From: Bacteroidales bacterium
GTDB lineage: Bacteria; Bacteroidota; Bacteroidia; Bacteroidales; VadinHA17
NCBI GenBank assembly: GCA_021371855.1
Contig: JAJFVL010000055.1
Span: 124,001 to 188,000, forward strand
Length of the DNA stretch: 64,000 bases
Direction: 5' to 3'
The position numbers and the translations under genes were made by a program. The notes under the pieces are model-generated. The model was not told where the DNA came from, ran no database searches, and saw only the letters and a program-made list of their open reading frames with translations. This document shows positions 48,273-55,399 of the stretch, in pieces. Each line of letters begins with the position of its first letter. Position 1 is the first letter of the stretch.

Positions 48273-48659
48273 TTAAAAATTGGGATTGAAAAAGTCTATT
48301 ATTGCACCAAAATAATACTCCCTCCACCCTTCTGCTATATCATTGAACTCCTCATCAGGAATATTAGTGTGCTCAACAGTTACCTGTGAATTTTCCCTGT
48401 CAGGAACTATAGTAATGGTAACAATCGATTTTTCAGCCTGGTCGCCGAAATACCACTCCTGAACCACTTTCCTATCCTGAATAAACTCAAGATTTTTGCC
48501 TGAAATATCGTCTTCCCAGAGAGAGAACTCACTGCCCGGTTCTGTGCTCATCTGTGCAGGATAGCCCGACCATAATTCAATTGTGTACGGATTTGTCAGA
48601 GCTGCATACACGTCTGCCGGTTCTGCATTTATTTTGAATATCTTTTTAAAAATCTTCAT
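48273..48659 (-). CDS. SRPBCC (AHSA1-like) domain protein
   Basis: A 128-residue START-like fold protein: FKINAEPADVYAALTNPYTI, ELWSGYPAQM, EWYFGD and the C-terminal FNDIAEGWREYYFGAI helix. It is likely a small ligand-binding or AHSA1-like protein of unknown specific role. It lies 20 bp past trxB on the same strand. Confidence 0.85.
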   Translation of the reverse strand: MKIFKKIFKINAEPADVYAALTNPYTIELWSGYPAQMSTEPGSEFSLWEDDISGKNLEFIQDRKVVQEWYFGDQAEKSIVTITIVPDRENSQVTVEHTNIPDEEFNDIAEGWREYYFGAIIDFFNPNF

Positions 48660-48678
48660 TATGTAATGTTTGGGAATA

Positions 48679-49674
48679 CTACTTCATATTCAACAAATAA
48701 CATTCAACATCAATAGCTGCCATACAACCTGATCCTGCAGCTGTTACAGCCTGCCGGTAATGAGGATCCTGAACATCTCCTGCAGCAAATACCCCTTCAA
48801 CATTTGTTTTTGTTGTACCTGGAATTGTTTTGATATATCCTGTCTGATCTGTTTCAAGATATTTCTTAAATACAGCAGAGTTTGGTGTATGCCCTATTGC
48901 AAGAAAAAAACCATCAATTTTAATTTTAACAATTTCTTCTTCTTTTGTTCCCTTTCTCTTTACCAGAGTTGCCCCTTCCACTCCGTTTTCCCCGAAAAGA
49001 TCAACAGTCTGATGTTCCCATAATACTTCAATATTTTTAGTACTCAGGACTTTTTCCTGCATCGTTTTAGAAGCCCTTAAGACATTTCTTCTTACAATAA
49101 GATAAACCTTCCGGCATAATCCTGCAAGATAAGTCGCCTCTTCAGCTGCAGTATCGCCACCGCCTACAACTGCAACATCTTTGCCTTTATAAAAGAAACC
49201 ATCGCAGGTTGCACAGGCAGAAACTCCCATGCCTGCATATTTGGTCTCCGATTCCAACCCAAGATATTTTGCAGTTGCACCAGTAGCTATTATTACTGCA
49301 TCCGCTTCAATAATCTTATTATCATCGATAGTAACCCTGTGTTTCTTTCCTGAAAAATCCACAGCAGTTGCAATCCCAAACCTTATATCGGTTCCAAACT
49401 TCTCCGCCTGTTTTCTTAAATCATCCATCATCTCAGGTCCTGTTATTCCGTTGGGATATCCAGGAAAATTTTCAATTTCTGTGGTGGAGGTCAGCTGACC
49501 TCCCATTTGAAGGCCGGTGTACAAAACAGGTGCCAGATTTGCTCTTGAAGTGTAAATTGCTGCTGTATATCCGGCTGGTCCTGAACCCAGAATCAGGCAT
49601 CTTACTTTTTCGACATTCTTTATATCGTTGTCAGGAGAATCTTCCTGAACATTCAAAGGTTTAAATAAATCCAT
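48679..49674 (-). CDS. trxB: Thioredoxin-disulfide reductase
   Basis: A 331-residue flavoprotein with FAD motif GSGPAGYTAAI (30-40), redox pair CATC (Cys154 and Cys157) and NADPH motif VVGGGDTAAEE. It keeps thioredoxin reduced in the cytoplasm. The N-terminal 22 residues before the FAD motif are longer than in E. coli TrxB. It precedes the SRPBCC gene on the same strand. Confidence 0.95.
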   Translation of the reverse strand: MDLFKPLNVQEDSPDNDIKNVEKVRCLILGSGPAGYTAAIYTSRANLAPVLYTGLQMGGQLTSTTEIENFPGYPNGITGPEMMDDLRKQAEKFGTDIRFGIATAVDFSGKKHRVTIDDNKIIEADAVIIATGATAKYLGLESETKYAGMGVSACATCDGFFYKGKDVAVVGGGDTAAEEATYLAGLCRKVYLIVRRNVLRASKTMQEKVLSTKNIEVLWEHQTVDLFGENGVEGATLVKRKGTKEEEIVKIKIDGFFLAIGHTPNSAVFKKYLETDQTGYIKTIPGTTKTNVEGVFAAGDVQDPHYRQAVTAAGSGCMAAIDVECYLLNMK

Positions 49675-49760
49675 GTTAATATTGTGTTATGATGATTACA
49701 AATATAAAAAATATATGCAGAATCTTTTTAAATGCAAAGATGAACAAGTTGATTCCGATT

Positions 49761-49791
49761 TTTGCATAATCAAAATTGTTGACTATTTTTG
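49761..49791 (+). promoter_or_regulatory. Bacteroidetes-type promoter for tRNA-Pro
   Basis: TTTG (49761-49764), a 19-nt spacer and TATTTTTG (49784-49791) match the TTTG-N19-TAnnTTTG consensus exactly. A start site near 49798 would give a short leader before the tRNA at 49870. Confidence 0.75.
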
Positions 49792-49869
49792 CATGAGCTT
49801 TTTTTAAAGCCTTCATCAAAGCTGCCGAGGTTATAAAATCCATCTTCTTTAAAGCTATGGTGGAGAAAA

Positions 49870-49943
49870 CGGGGTGTGGCGCAGTTGGCTAGCGCACTTG
49901 CATGGGGTGCAAGGGGTCGTCTGTTCGAGTCAGATCACCCCGA
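49870..49943 (+). tRNA. tRNA-Pro (anticodon GGG)
   Basis: A 74-nt cloverleaf folded by hand: acceptor CGGGGTG / CACCCCG, D stem GCGC / GCGC, anticodon stem CTTGC / GCAAG with loop ATGGGGT (anticodon GGG), T stem GTCTG / CAGAT with loop TTCGAGT. The discriminator is A and CCA is not encoded. It reads the proline codons CCC and CCU. Confidence 0.95.
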
Positions 49944-49954
49944 CAGTTGAAACA

Positions 49955-49986
49955 TAAAAAGGTTAGAGAATATCTAGCCTTTTTTG
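49955..49986 (+). terminator. Rho-independent terminator after tRNA-Pro
   Basis: GGTTAGA (49961-49967) pairs with TCTAGCC (7 bp, one G-U) across a short loop and is followed by a run of T residues to 49985. It lies 17 bp after the tRNA. Confidence 0.8.
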
Positions 49987-50142
49987 TTTATATGGGTCCC
50001 TGCAATTTCCTTGAAAACTTTGTAAAATCAAATGATATACTGAATTTTTGTTTTTACCTTTACTTTTTATGATTGTTATAAAGGGCTGAATGTAAAAGGT
50101 TAGTACTTCATTTTTCGCAAAACACAGCATATAATCTAAGTT

Positions 50143-52266
50143 ATGAAATCATCACATACCCGCAGACATTTCATTAAAACGTCAGCCATTAATGCCATCG
50201 GAATTGGTTTAGCAAGTAATCTGCCTGTTCCGGGAACAACTTTTTTATCAAGGGAAAGCAGGCCGGAAATCACTAATGATCAAAATCTTAAATTGCCATT
50301 TATCCCCAAACGGGCTGCCAGTTGGTGGTGCGACCTGGAAGATCTTCTTTGGCCTCAAAAGAAAGTTACTGACAGTATAAAACGCAGGGCTGAATCTTTT
50401 GCAAATGCCAAAATTGATACTGCAATTAATTTTGGTTTTCACATACGTTTTGATTTTTCAAATTATTTTGGTCAATTACATGGTTATTACGCAAATGTAT
50501 GCGAAGAATTACATAAATATGATATAAAATTTATAGATCACTATTCGTGTAACCATGTAGAACGCCCAAGGGGAGAAGAGGAATTCAGAAAGTTACATAA
50601 AGGTCAACGACATCATATATTATTGTTTCATGATCCTGTTGCGGCACAATATGCACAATATGAAGGGCATTTTTTTAATGATATTTGCGAAGTTGATCTA
50701 CGTGACGGAACCAGGGGGTATGCCAGACAATATCAGATGGAGGCCTTCTGCCATAATAATCCGGAATTTCTTGATATGCATAAAAAATACCTGCAAAGGC
50801 TTATGAAAGAAGTCCCATTTGATGGTATTGAAGTTGATGACATGTGTGATTATGCCGGACTTACAACATGCGGATGTGACTATTGCAGGGAGAGATTTAA
50901 AAGGGATTATGGGCATGAGATTCCAGCTTTTGGAGAAAAATATTTTTGGGGAGACACAACCAAAAACATGCTCCTCTGGGGAAATTATGAAAATCCGGTC
51001 TTCAGGGACTGGATAAGGATGAAGATTGAGTCTGTTGCTGATCATGTAAAAATGGTAAAAGGTATCGTTGGCAATAAACCCCTGATGTCTTGCTGCTCAA
51101 GTACAGGTCCGATAACACTGAATTCCATTGCACTAAACCTGGAAAAGCTTTCTCCTTACCTGGATTTTTTCATGCTTGAAAATGTTGGTACAAACATCAA
51201 TTGCGTAAATTGGGTCAGAATGGATGCTGAAGCCCTGCAACAAAAAGATATTGCACAAAAGAGAGGGAATGCCCCTGCCATGGCTTTAAGTTATACTATT
51301 TATGATAAAGGCGGTTACCTCGGCTGGTGTCTGAGCCGTTTCTGGGGTGTTGCAAACTGGAGCAGCACTCTCAATCAAAGGCTTGAAGAAGATCCCCCTG
51401 ACGCGATGGAAATAGAGGATATAATAGGTAATTACAATAACTGGGAGATAAAGAACAGTGATCTTAATTATACCAACGGAAAAGACTTTATTGAAGTCCG
51501 GCTGGTAAGCAGTAGTTTTTGCAGAGATAATGGCTGGCATGGCTCTGATGGATTTGAACAATGGGATAAGGTTAAAGCATGGTCTGCCAGTCTGGTTAAG
51601 AAAAACATTGGCTATCGCTTCGTACGTTCCATGGAGCTGTCCAATCCCATTGAATTGTGCAAGGATAACACTCCTTTAATTTTAGATGGACTGGGATGTG
51701 TTTCGGATAATCAATTCAGCTCAGTTCAAAACTATCTTTCAAAAGGGGGAACAGCATGGCTTGCCTTGCCATTTGGAACCCATGATGAAAAAGGTTATAA
51801 AAGGAGTGTTCCCCTCTCGGAAAAACTATTAAAATCAAGGTACAAAAATCTTGTCATTATAGATAGTGCAACATCTTCCAATCCCATTGAAACACTTATT
51901 CAAAATGGCATGTTTCGTCCTGCATTAAAACAGTTGTCGGGTGATACACGATGGGCCGCAAGAATAAGATTTTACGAATATAAACCAGTTATTCATTTTA
52001 TGAATACCGCACTTATTGCAATACCTCATCCCATAATAAAAGATAATTCCGGAGTTCCGATATTGAAAGATATTGAATCAGAAATTAGAGATAATGACAT
52101 TACTTATGAATTCAGTTCAAAAAAAATTTCATTATCCCGGTTATCATTAAAGAGCCCTGAACTGGGAGAGGAAACAAGAAAAGTGGATATCCATGAGACA
52201 AAAAATGGTTACTCAACCATAAAGATCAATCTCGATGGAGTGAAAGTCTATGCTCTCGTTCAATAA
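50143..52266 (+). CDS. Tat-exported glycoside-hydrolase-like protein
   Basis: A 707-residue protein with a twin-arginine signal (SSHTRRHFIKTSAINAIG at the N-terminus). The body looks like a TIM-barrel hydrolase: FHIRFDFSNYFG, FIDHYSCNHVE, FDGIEVDDMCDYAG and a CGCDYCRERF Cys cluster near residue 245, followed by a probable Rossmann-like or beta-galactosidase-trimerisation-type domain (about 440-600) and a small beta domain. It resembles hypothetical glycosyl hydrolase families (GHL6 or GH42-like). The substrate is unknown. No polysaccharide-utilisation genes (SusC/SusD) are near. Confidence 0.65.
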   Translation: MKSSHTRRHFIKTSAINAIGIGLASNLPVPGTTFLSRESRPEITNDQNLKLPFIPKRAASWWCDLEDLLWPQKKVTDSIKRRAESFANAKIDTAINFGFHIRFDFSNYFGQLHGYYANVCEELHKYDIKFIDHYSCNHVERPRGEEEFRKLHKGQRHHILLFHDPVAAQYAQYEGHFFNDICEVDLRDGTRGYARQYQMEAFCHNNPEFLDMHKKYLQRLMKEVPFDGIEVDDMCDYAGLTTCGCDYCRERFKRDYGHEIPAFGEKYFWGDTTKNMLLWGNYENPVFRDWIRMKIESVADHVKMVKGIVGNKPLMSCCSSTGPITLNSIALNLEKLSPYLDFFMLENVGTNINCVNWVRMDAEALQQKDIAQKRGNAPAMALSYTIYDKGGYLGWCLSRFWGVANWSSTLNQRLEEDPPDAMEIEDIIGNYNNWEIKNSDLNYTNGKDFIEVRLVSSSFCRDNGWHGSDGFEQWDKVKAWSASLVKKNIGYRFVRSMELSNPIELCKDNTPLILDGLGCVSDNQFSSVQNYLSKGGTAWLALPFGTHDEKGYKRSVPLSEKLLKSRYKNLVIIDSATSSNPIETLIQNGMFRPALKQLSGDTRWAARIRFYEYKPVIHFMNTALIAIPHPIIKDNSGVPILKDIESEIRDNDITYEFSSKKISLSRLSLKSPELGEETRKVDIHETKNGYSTIKINLDGVKVYALVQ

Positions 52267-52389
52267 TCGTACCATCTTACGCGGTTTTTTGACTCTTTTT
52301 CACGGTTCCATACGCACCGCAAAACAGGTTCATTTTCACGACTATATGCAAGTTTTAGACAGCCCATTACTTTCGTTACTCACTCAAAA

Positions 52390-52452
52390 ATAGCAATTTT
52401 TTCTTTTAATTGAGACCTATACTAATGATTTTCAGTTAAAAGAAAAAGCTAT
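52390..52452. repeat. Imperfect palindrome P0 at the AbrB-like gene stop
   Basis: An arm reading TAGCAATTTTTTCTTTTAA (52390-52408) pairs imperfectly with TTAAAAGAAAAAGCTA further right, ending at the AbrB-like stop codon. It may terminate that gene, or belong to the foldback series of this region. Confidence 0.5.
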
Positions 52453-52631
52453 TCAGATTTCCAGTCACGTATTATGATCCTGTCCTGGTAAAGTCTCACA
52501 TCAATCTTTTGTTTTTCTTTCCATTTAAGTTTCCGGATGTACTCAATTGGGATTGTTACATAATAACTCGTTCCTCCTGATGCTTTTGTCAGGCTCCGGA
52601 TGTTTCTTTCTTCGGTTTTCCTGGTTGTCAT
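52449..52631 (-). CDS. SpoVT-AbrB-like DNA-binding protein
   Basis: A 60-residue protein with a swapped-hairpin AbrB pattern: SLTKASGGTSYYVTIPIEYI, LKWKEKQKIDVRLYQDRI. Such proteins act as antitoxins or transition-state regulators. ATG 52631 is preferred to a TTG six codons upstream. No toxin gene is adjacent. It lies at the left edge of the palindrome island, so it may bind there, but that is a guess. Confidence 0.7.
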   Translation of the reverse strand: MTTRKTEERNIRSLTKASGGTSYYVTIPIEYIRKLKWKEKQKIDVRLYQDRIIIRDWKSE

Positions 52632-52695
52632 GACATTTAAGATTTGCAACGTATTAAGATACGGTTTTTAATACGTTGATGTGACATCTGTCCTC

Positions 52696-52736
52696 GTGGC
52701 AGCTGGCCCTTTCATATCCCTTCTGCCAGCTGCCAC
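52696..52736. repeat. Palindrome P1, perfect 12-bp stem
   Basis: GTGGCAGCTGGC (52696-52707) and GCCAGCTGCCAC (52725-52736) form a perfect hairpin with a 17-nt loop. No T tract follows on the plus strand. Confidence 0.9.
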
Positions 52737-52758
52737 TCCGCGCGCCGTCCCTTCTACC

Positions 52759-52903
52759 TTTATTTTTGTCATGGTTTTTGTAGCTTATGCTCTTGCAGCA
52801 CATGCCGGCTTTTGTTTTTGTGTAAATGGATCTTTAGAGGTAAAAACAAAACCGGCAAGAGCTGCTCCACCGTTCCTGTACAAAAACACACGCCAAAAAT
52901 AAA
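52759..52903. repeat. Long imperfect palindrome P2
   Basis: Nested paired blocks: TTTATTTTTG (52759) with CAAAAATAAA (52894); GTTTTTGTA (52774) with TACAAAAAC (52879); GCCGGCTTTTGTTTTT (52804) with AAAAACAAAACCGGC (52842), one base unpaired. Its sequence recurs inverted in P7. Confidence 0.85.
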
Positions 52904-52920
52904 TGCCCAAAGCTATATTT

Positions 52921-52999
52921 ACATAATGCAAGTTATACGCAGCCTATTTTCAGCGGTATTGATTTTTGTGTTTCGGCTGGCCTATAACTGGCATTATGT
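52921..52999. repeat. Imperfect palindrome P3 with ACATAATGC ends
   Basis: ACATAATGCAAGTTATA (52921-52937) pairs with TATAACTGGCATTATGT (52983-52999) over 17 bp with one mismatch. The 9-mer ACATAATGC recurs at 53515-53523 in P6. Confidence 0.9.
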
Positions 53000-53108
53000 A
53001 CTTCGGGCTCCGCCAAATAGCCGCACTCCCTCCCCGCCGGTCCCGGGAACCAAAACCGCAAAAAAGCAAAGCAAAGGTATACAAGCTCCACACTGGCCGA
53101 CCCTCTGT

Positions 53109-53180
53109 AAAAAAGCAAGGCCAAGACAAGCGCCGATAATGTTTAATTGATTTTAAAGGTATCGGCGGCCTTGCTTTTTT
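53109..53180. repeat. Palindrome P4, 14-bp plus 7-bp stem
   Basis: AAAAAAGCAAGGCC (53109-53122) and GGCCTTGCTTTTTT (53167-53180) pair perfectly; GCCGATA (53132) and TATCGGC (53160) extend the stem, leaving nine unpaired bases only on the left arm. The right end is T-rich, so a terminator function is also possible. Confidence 0.9.
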
Positions 53181-53263
53181 TCCACGCTTGCATGTGGCGA
53201 GAGCTTTCTTTTTTTCCGGTTTTTCTTTTGAGGTAATGGTTACAATAAAACTTTAAAGGATGG

Positions 53264-53440
53264 CTTAACTTTGGCTTAGATACAGACCCAGCAAGCGCGA
53301 GGGGAAGTGTCAAGGTTTCCGGCAAAAAGTTTTTTACCGCTAAATTTCAATTGAAAGAAAAAAGTTTTTGTCAGGAACCCGAAGGGCTTGACCTTGACTG
53401 TGGGGAGGTGGAAGCTATCTTGACTAAGCCAAAGTTTAAG
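53264..53440. repeat. Long palindrome P5 centred on TTTCAATTGAAA
   Basis: The outer stem CTTAACTTTGGCTTAG (53264-53279) pairs with CTAAGCCAAAGTTTAAG (53424-53440) with one extra base on the right arm. Inner blocks GTCAAGG / CCTTGAC and CAAAAAGTTTTTT / AAAAAAGTTTTTG continue toward the centre at 53345-53356. Confidence 0.85.
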
Positions 53441-53511
53441 TCAACTACCGAGGATTGCTCGGCTGTTCCAGGAGTTTTCTTCTGGGTGAGCGCGTCAGGC
53501 TGCGGGGCTAT

Positions 53512-53601
53512 TTAACATAATGCTATTATAGGCCTGCACCGTAAAGCTTATTTCTGACCGGGATTATTCTTTGCAGCGCCTATAATGCCGTGTTATGTTA
53601 A
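53512..53601. repeat. Imperfect palindrome P6, inverted relative of P3
   Basis: TTAACATAA (53512-53520) with TTATGTTAA (53593-53601), and ATTATAGGC (53525-53533) with GCCTATAAT (53578-53586), pair with unequal bulges. The left arm matches the reverse complement of the right arm of P3. Confidence 0.85.
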
Positions 53602-53616
53602 TATAGCTTGGGAGGA

Positions 53617-53730
53617 TTATTTTTTGGCCGTGCTTTTTGTTTGCAGGGCCGGGGCGGCTCTTTGATCCCGACGTAAGGAGTGGGCAATGTGCCGCACGTG
53701 TGTTGGGACAAAAAGCATGACAAAAAATAA
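53617..53730. repeat. Imperfect palindrome P7, inverted relative of P2
   Basis: TTATTTTTTG (53617) with CAAAAAATAA (53721) and TGCTTTTTGT (53631) with ACAAAAAGCA (53708) form the stem. The right arm, read on the minus strand, gives GTCATGCTTTTTGT, matching GTCATGGTTTTTGT at 52768-52781 in P2 at 13 of 14 positions. Confidence 0.85.
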
Positions 53731-53753
53731 ACCGGCAGGGCACGGCGTGGGGA

Positions 53754-53809
53754 GGGGCAAAAAAGACCGTGCAAGCCCTGAAGCATGAAGGGCGGGGATT
53801 TTTTGCCCC
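53754..53809. repeat. Palindrome P8, 11-bp perfect outer stem
   Basis: GGGGCAAAAAA (53754-53764) with TTTTTTGCCCC (53799-53809), plus the inner pair GCCCT / AGGGC. It ends 6 bp before the ORF6N gene stop codon and could double as that gene's terminator. Confidence 0.85.
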
Positions 53810-53815
53810 GCGGAT

Positions 53816-54370
53816 TTATTCTTTTTCTGAAGTTTTAAATCCTATCCGGGGCCTGTTCTTATATTCCAGTTCTTCCTGTTTTGCTTTTTCAAACTGTTTG
53901 AGATATTCAAAAATCAGCATGATCTTATCATCATGCTCCGATATACTGTTTTCAATCTGTTCTAGTCTTATCAGTATATCTTTGTGCGTGAGCAGCATTT
54001 CTCTCATTTTGGTAAAAATTCTCACGACCTGTATATTTACCTGGACTGCTCTTTCACTATTAAGTACACTTGCCAACATCAATACTCCATGTTCTGTAAA
54101 TGCAAAGGGAGGAATACGTAAACCCATTATTTCCCTATTGGAAGTGCCAAAATTGCTTCTCCATTCTTCCATTTCCTCTTTTGTGAGTTCAAACATAAAG
54201 TCTTCAGGAAAGCGAGATCTGTTTCGTTTTACCTGTTCTTTCAACCGTCTTGTCTCAACTCCGTAAAGCTCCGCCAGATCCCTGTCCATCATTACTTTTT
54301 GTCCCCTGATGAGATATATCTTACTCATGATTAACTCATCTGGTACCATCAACTTATTTTCCTCATTCAT
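53816..54370 (-). CDS. ORF6N-domain protein
   Basis: A 184-residue protein. The N-terminal ORF6N domain (about 10-95) has KIYLIRGQKVMMDRDLAELY, ETRRLKEQVKRN, RFPEDFMFEL and FTEHGVLMLASVLNSERAVQ, as in phage Rha/KilA-N-related regulators. A helical C-terminal half is likely a coiled coil. Such genes are common in phages and mobile elements. ATG 54370 is preferred to an upstream TTG. Confidence 0.88.
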   Translation of the reverse strand: MNEENKLMVPDELIMSKIYLIRGQKVMMDRDLAELYGVETRRLKEQVKRNRSRFPEDFMFELTKEEMEEWRSNFGTSNREIMGLRIPPFAFTEHGVLMLASVLNSERAVQVNIQVVRIFTKMREMLLTHKDILIRLEQIENSISEHDDKIMLIFEYLKQFEKAKQEELEYKNRPRIGFKTSEKE

Positions 54371-54400
54371 AGGTTTGATTTTCAACGATAAATATAATAG

Positions 54401-55399
54401 TTAAAATTGGGTGTCGCATTTTGCGATACCCAATTTATTATTTAATGGATGACATTTCTCCAGTTTGTTTTTCAGGCTCTCAAGATTACTTCCCAGGTAA
54501 CGCTCTGTTGAGCTTACCCTCTTGTGACCTGCCATATATTGAACCTGCCGCAGGTTCATTGTCTTGAGCCAGTATGTTATGACACTCTGTCTTATCTTAA
54601 TTGCGTTGATGATACAGGGATTTATCTTCTTTATCTCCCGGAACAGGTGCCAAAGACTGTTTTTAATGTTCTCACTGCCATTGATACTGATAAATAGCTG
54701 GCTTTCTATCCGTGTTTTATTGATTCGATCAGGTTTACGAGCAGGACCAGGCTGATTGATCCCTTTGATTATAGCAGGACGTGTCACAGTTAAGTAATCA
54801 TGCAGCTCCATCACCTGGAATGGTCTTAATTCAAGGTTCCTGCTGTTTCTTCTCCGGTCACCCGGGACATGTATCTTTCCTTCTTTTAAACGTACATCTC
54901 CTGTATCAAGCCGTTTCAGGTCGTCCGTTGTAACTCCCTGGTAAATGAGTAATCCTAAAATAACTCTGTTCCGTTTTTGCCTTAATGTAATTGTCGGGTA
55001 ATCCTGGTAAAGGCTTTCCAGTTCTTTAAAGTTTATGATCCCGCTTATTATCTTATGACAGGATCCCTTTAAATACAGGTTGGTTGCAGGATTTATGATA
55101 AGCTGGTCATGCGTCTTCAGATATTCGTAATAATCCCTGATGCTGCTTAGCTTCCTGTTTATATGAGTATTGCTGTCACTTTCCAGCTTGCAGTAATCAA
55201 TAAAGTTCAGAAGATCATTGTAACTTGCATCTTCCACCTGTAATCCTTCTTCGGCAAGCCATTTCAGATAATACCCTGCATAGTTGCTCTTCTGCCGTAT
55301 AGTGTTTTCCCCGTTACCAAGATCCTTCAGGTAACTCTTAAAACCCTTCAACCTGATCATGATCTCATTGTTAAAACTGTATTCTGGCCTTTTATTCAT
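54401..55399 (-). CDS. Tyrosine recombinase-like protein lacking Arg I and box-II His
   Basis: A 332-residue protein. The N-terminal SAM-like domain (about 10-110) is followed by a catalytic-fold domain. GHKRVSSTERYLG supplies the His and Tyr (His292, Tyr301), and IKIRQSVIT keeps the second Arg (Arg270). The usual GLRxxEL block reads YQGVTTDDLKRL, so the first Arg is Thr157, and the box-II His is Ile267. It may have altered catalysis or act as a partner of the recombinase directly upstream. ATG 55399 overlaps the upstream stop codon by 8 bp, implying coupled translation; the frame also opens earlier (55447). A hairpin covers its last codons. Confidence 0.85.
   Translation of the reverse strand: MNKRPEYSFNNEIMIRLKGFKSYLKDLGNGENTIRQKSNYAGYYLKWLAEEGLQVEDASYNDLLNFIDYCKLESDSNTHINRKLSSIRDYYEYLKTHDQLIINPATNLYLKGSCHKIISGIINFKELESLYQDYPTITLRQKRNRVILGLLIYQGVTTDDLKRLDTGDVRLKEGKIHVPGDRRRNSRNLELRPFQVMELHDYLTVTRPAIIKGINQPGPARKPDRINKTRIESQLFISINGSENIKNSLWHLFREIKKINPCIINAIKIRQSVITYWLKTMNLRQVQYMAGHKRVSSTERYLGSNLESLKNKLEKCHPLNNKLGIAKCDTQF
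54404..54436. repeat. 15-bp hairpin over the 3' end of the second recombinase gene
   Basis: AAATTGGGTGTCGCA (54404-54418) pairs with TGCGATACCCAATTT (54422-54436) with one mismatch and a 3-nt loop. It encodes the last residues of the protein. No long T run follows on the minus strand, so it is an imperfect terminator candidate or a recombination site. Confidence 0.85.

Larger units (their letters stand above)
52632..53815. other. Gene-poor palindrome island (1.18 kb)
   Basis: No credible coding frame is visible; short open frames only follow the repeats. Eight imperfect palindromes (P1-P8, listed separately where clear) fill most of it. It contains G+C-rich patches unlike the AT-rich flanks. 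The left palindromes P2-P3 and the right palindromes P6-P7 are diverged inverted copies of each other, making the island a large inverted duplication around a core with P4 and P5. The role is inferred from the neighbouring recombinases only. Confidence 0.75.

Noticed and set aside
49870-49943. tRNA-Pro 3' end as the attachment site of the 52-60 kb element
   Set aside because: No second copy of the tRNA 3' end was seen up to 64 kb, and the Tat glycosidase gene lies between; not supported here.
52681-52902. Open frame of 73 codons in the palindrome island
   Set aside because: Its composition follows the palindrome arms and it has no recognisable domain or upstream signals; it is treated as noncoding.
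52812-53150. Open frame of 112 codons across P2-P4
   Set aside because: It crosses three foldbacks and encodes low-complexity Pro/Lys/Arg sequence; not a credible protein.
52696-53809. Integron cassette array with classical attC sites
   Set aside because: Consensus ends (RYYYAAC / GTTRRRY) are only partly matched (ATTTAAC at the left of P6), no cassette genes lie between sites and no IntI-type integrase was recognised. Kept only as an analogy.
52696-53809. Retron or diversity-generating element explaining the folded DNA
   Set aside because: No reverse transcriptase gene is present in the window.
52632-53815. CRISPR array
   Set aside because: Repeats are inverted and diverged, not regularly spaced direct repeats, and no cas genes are seen.
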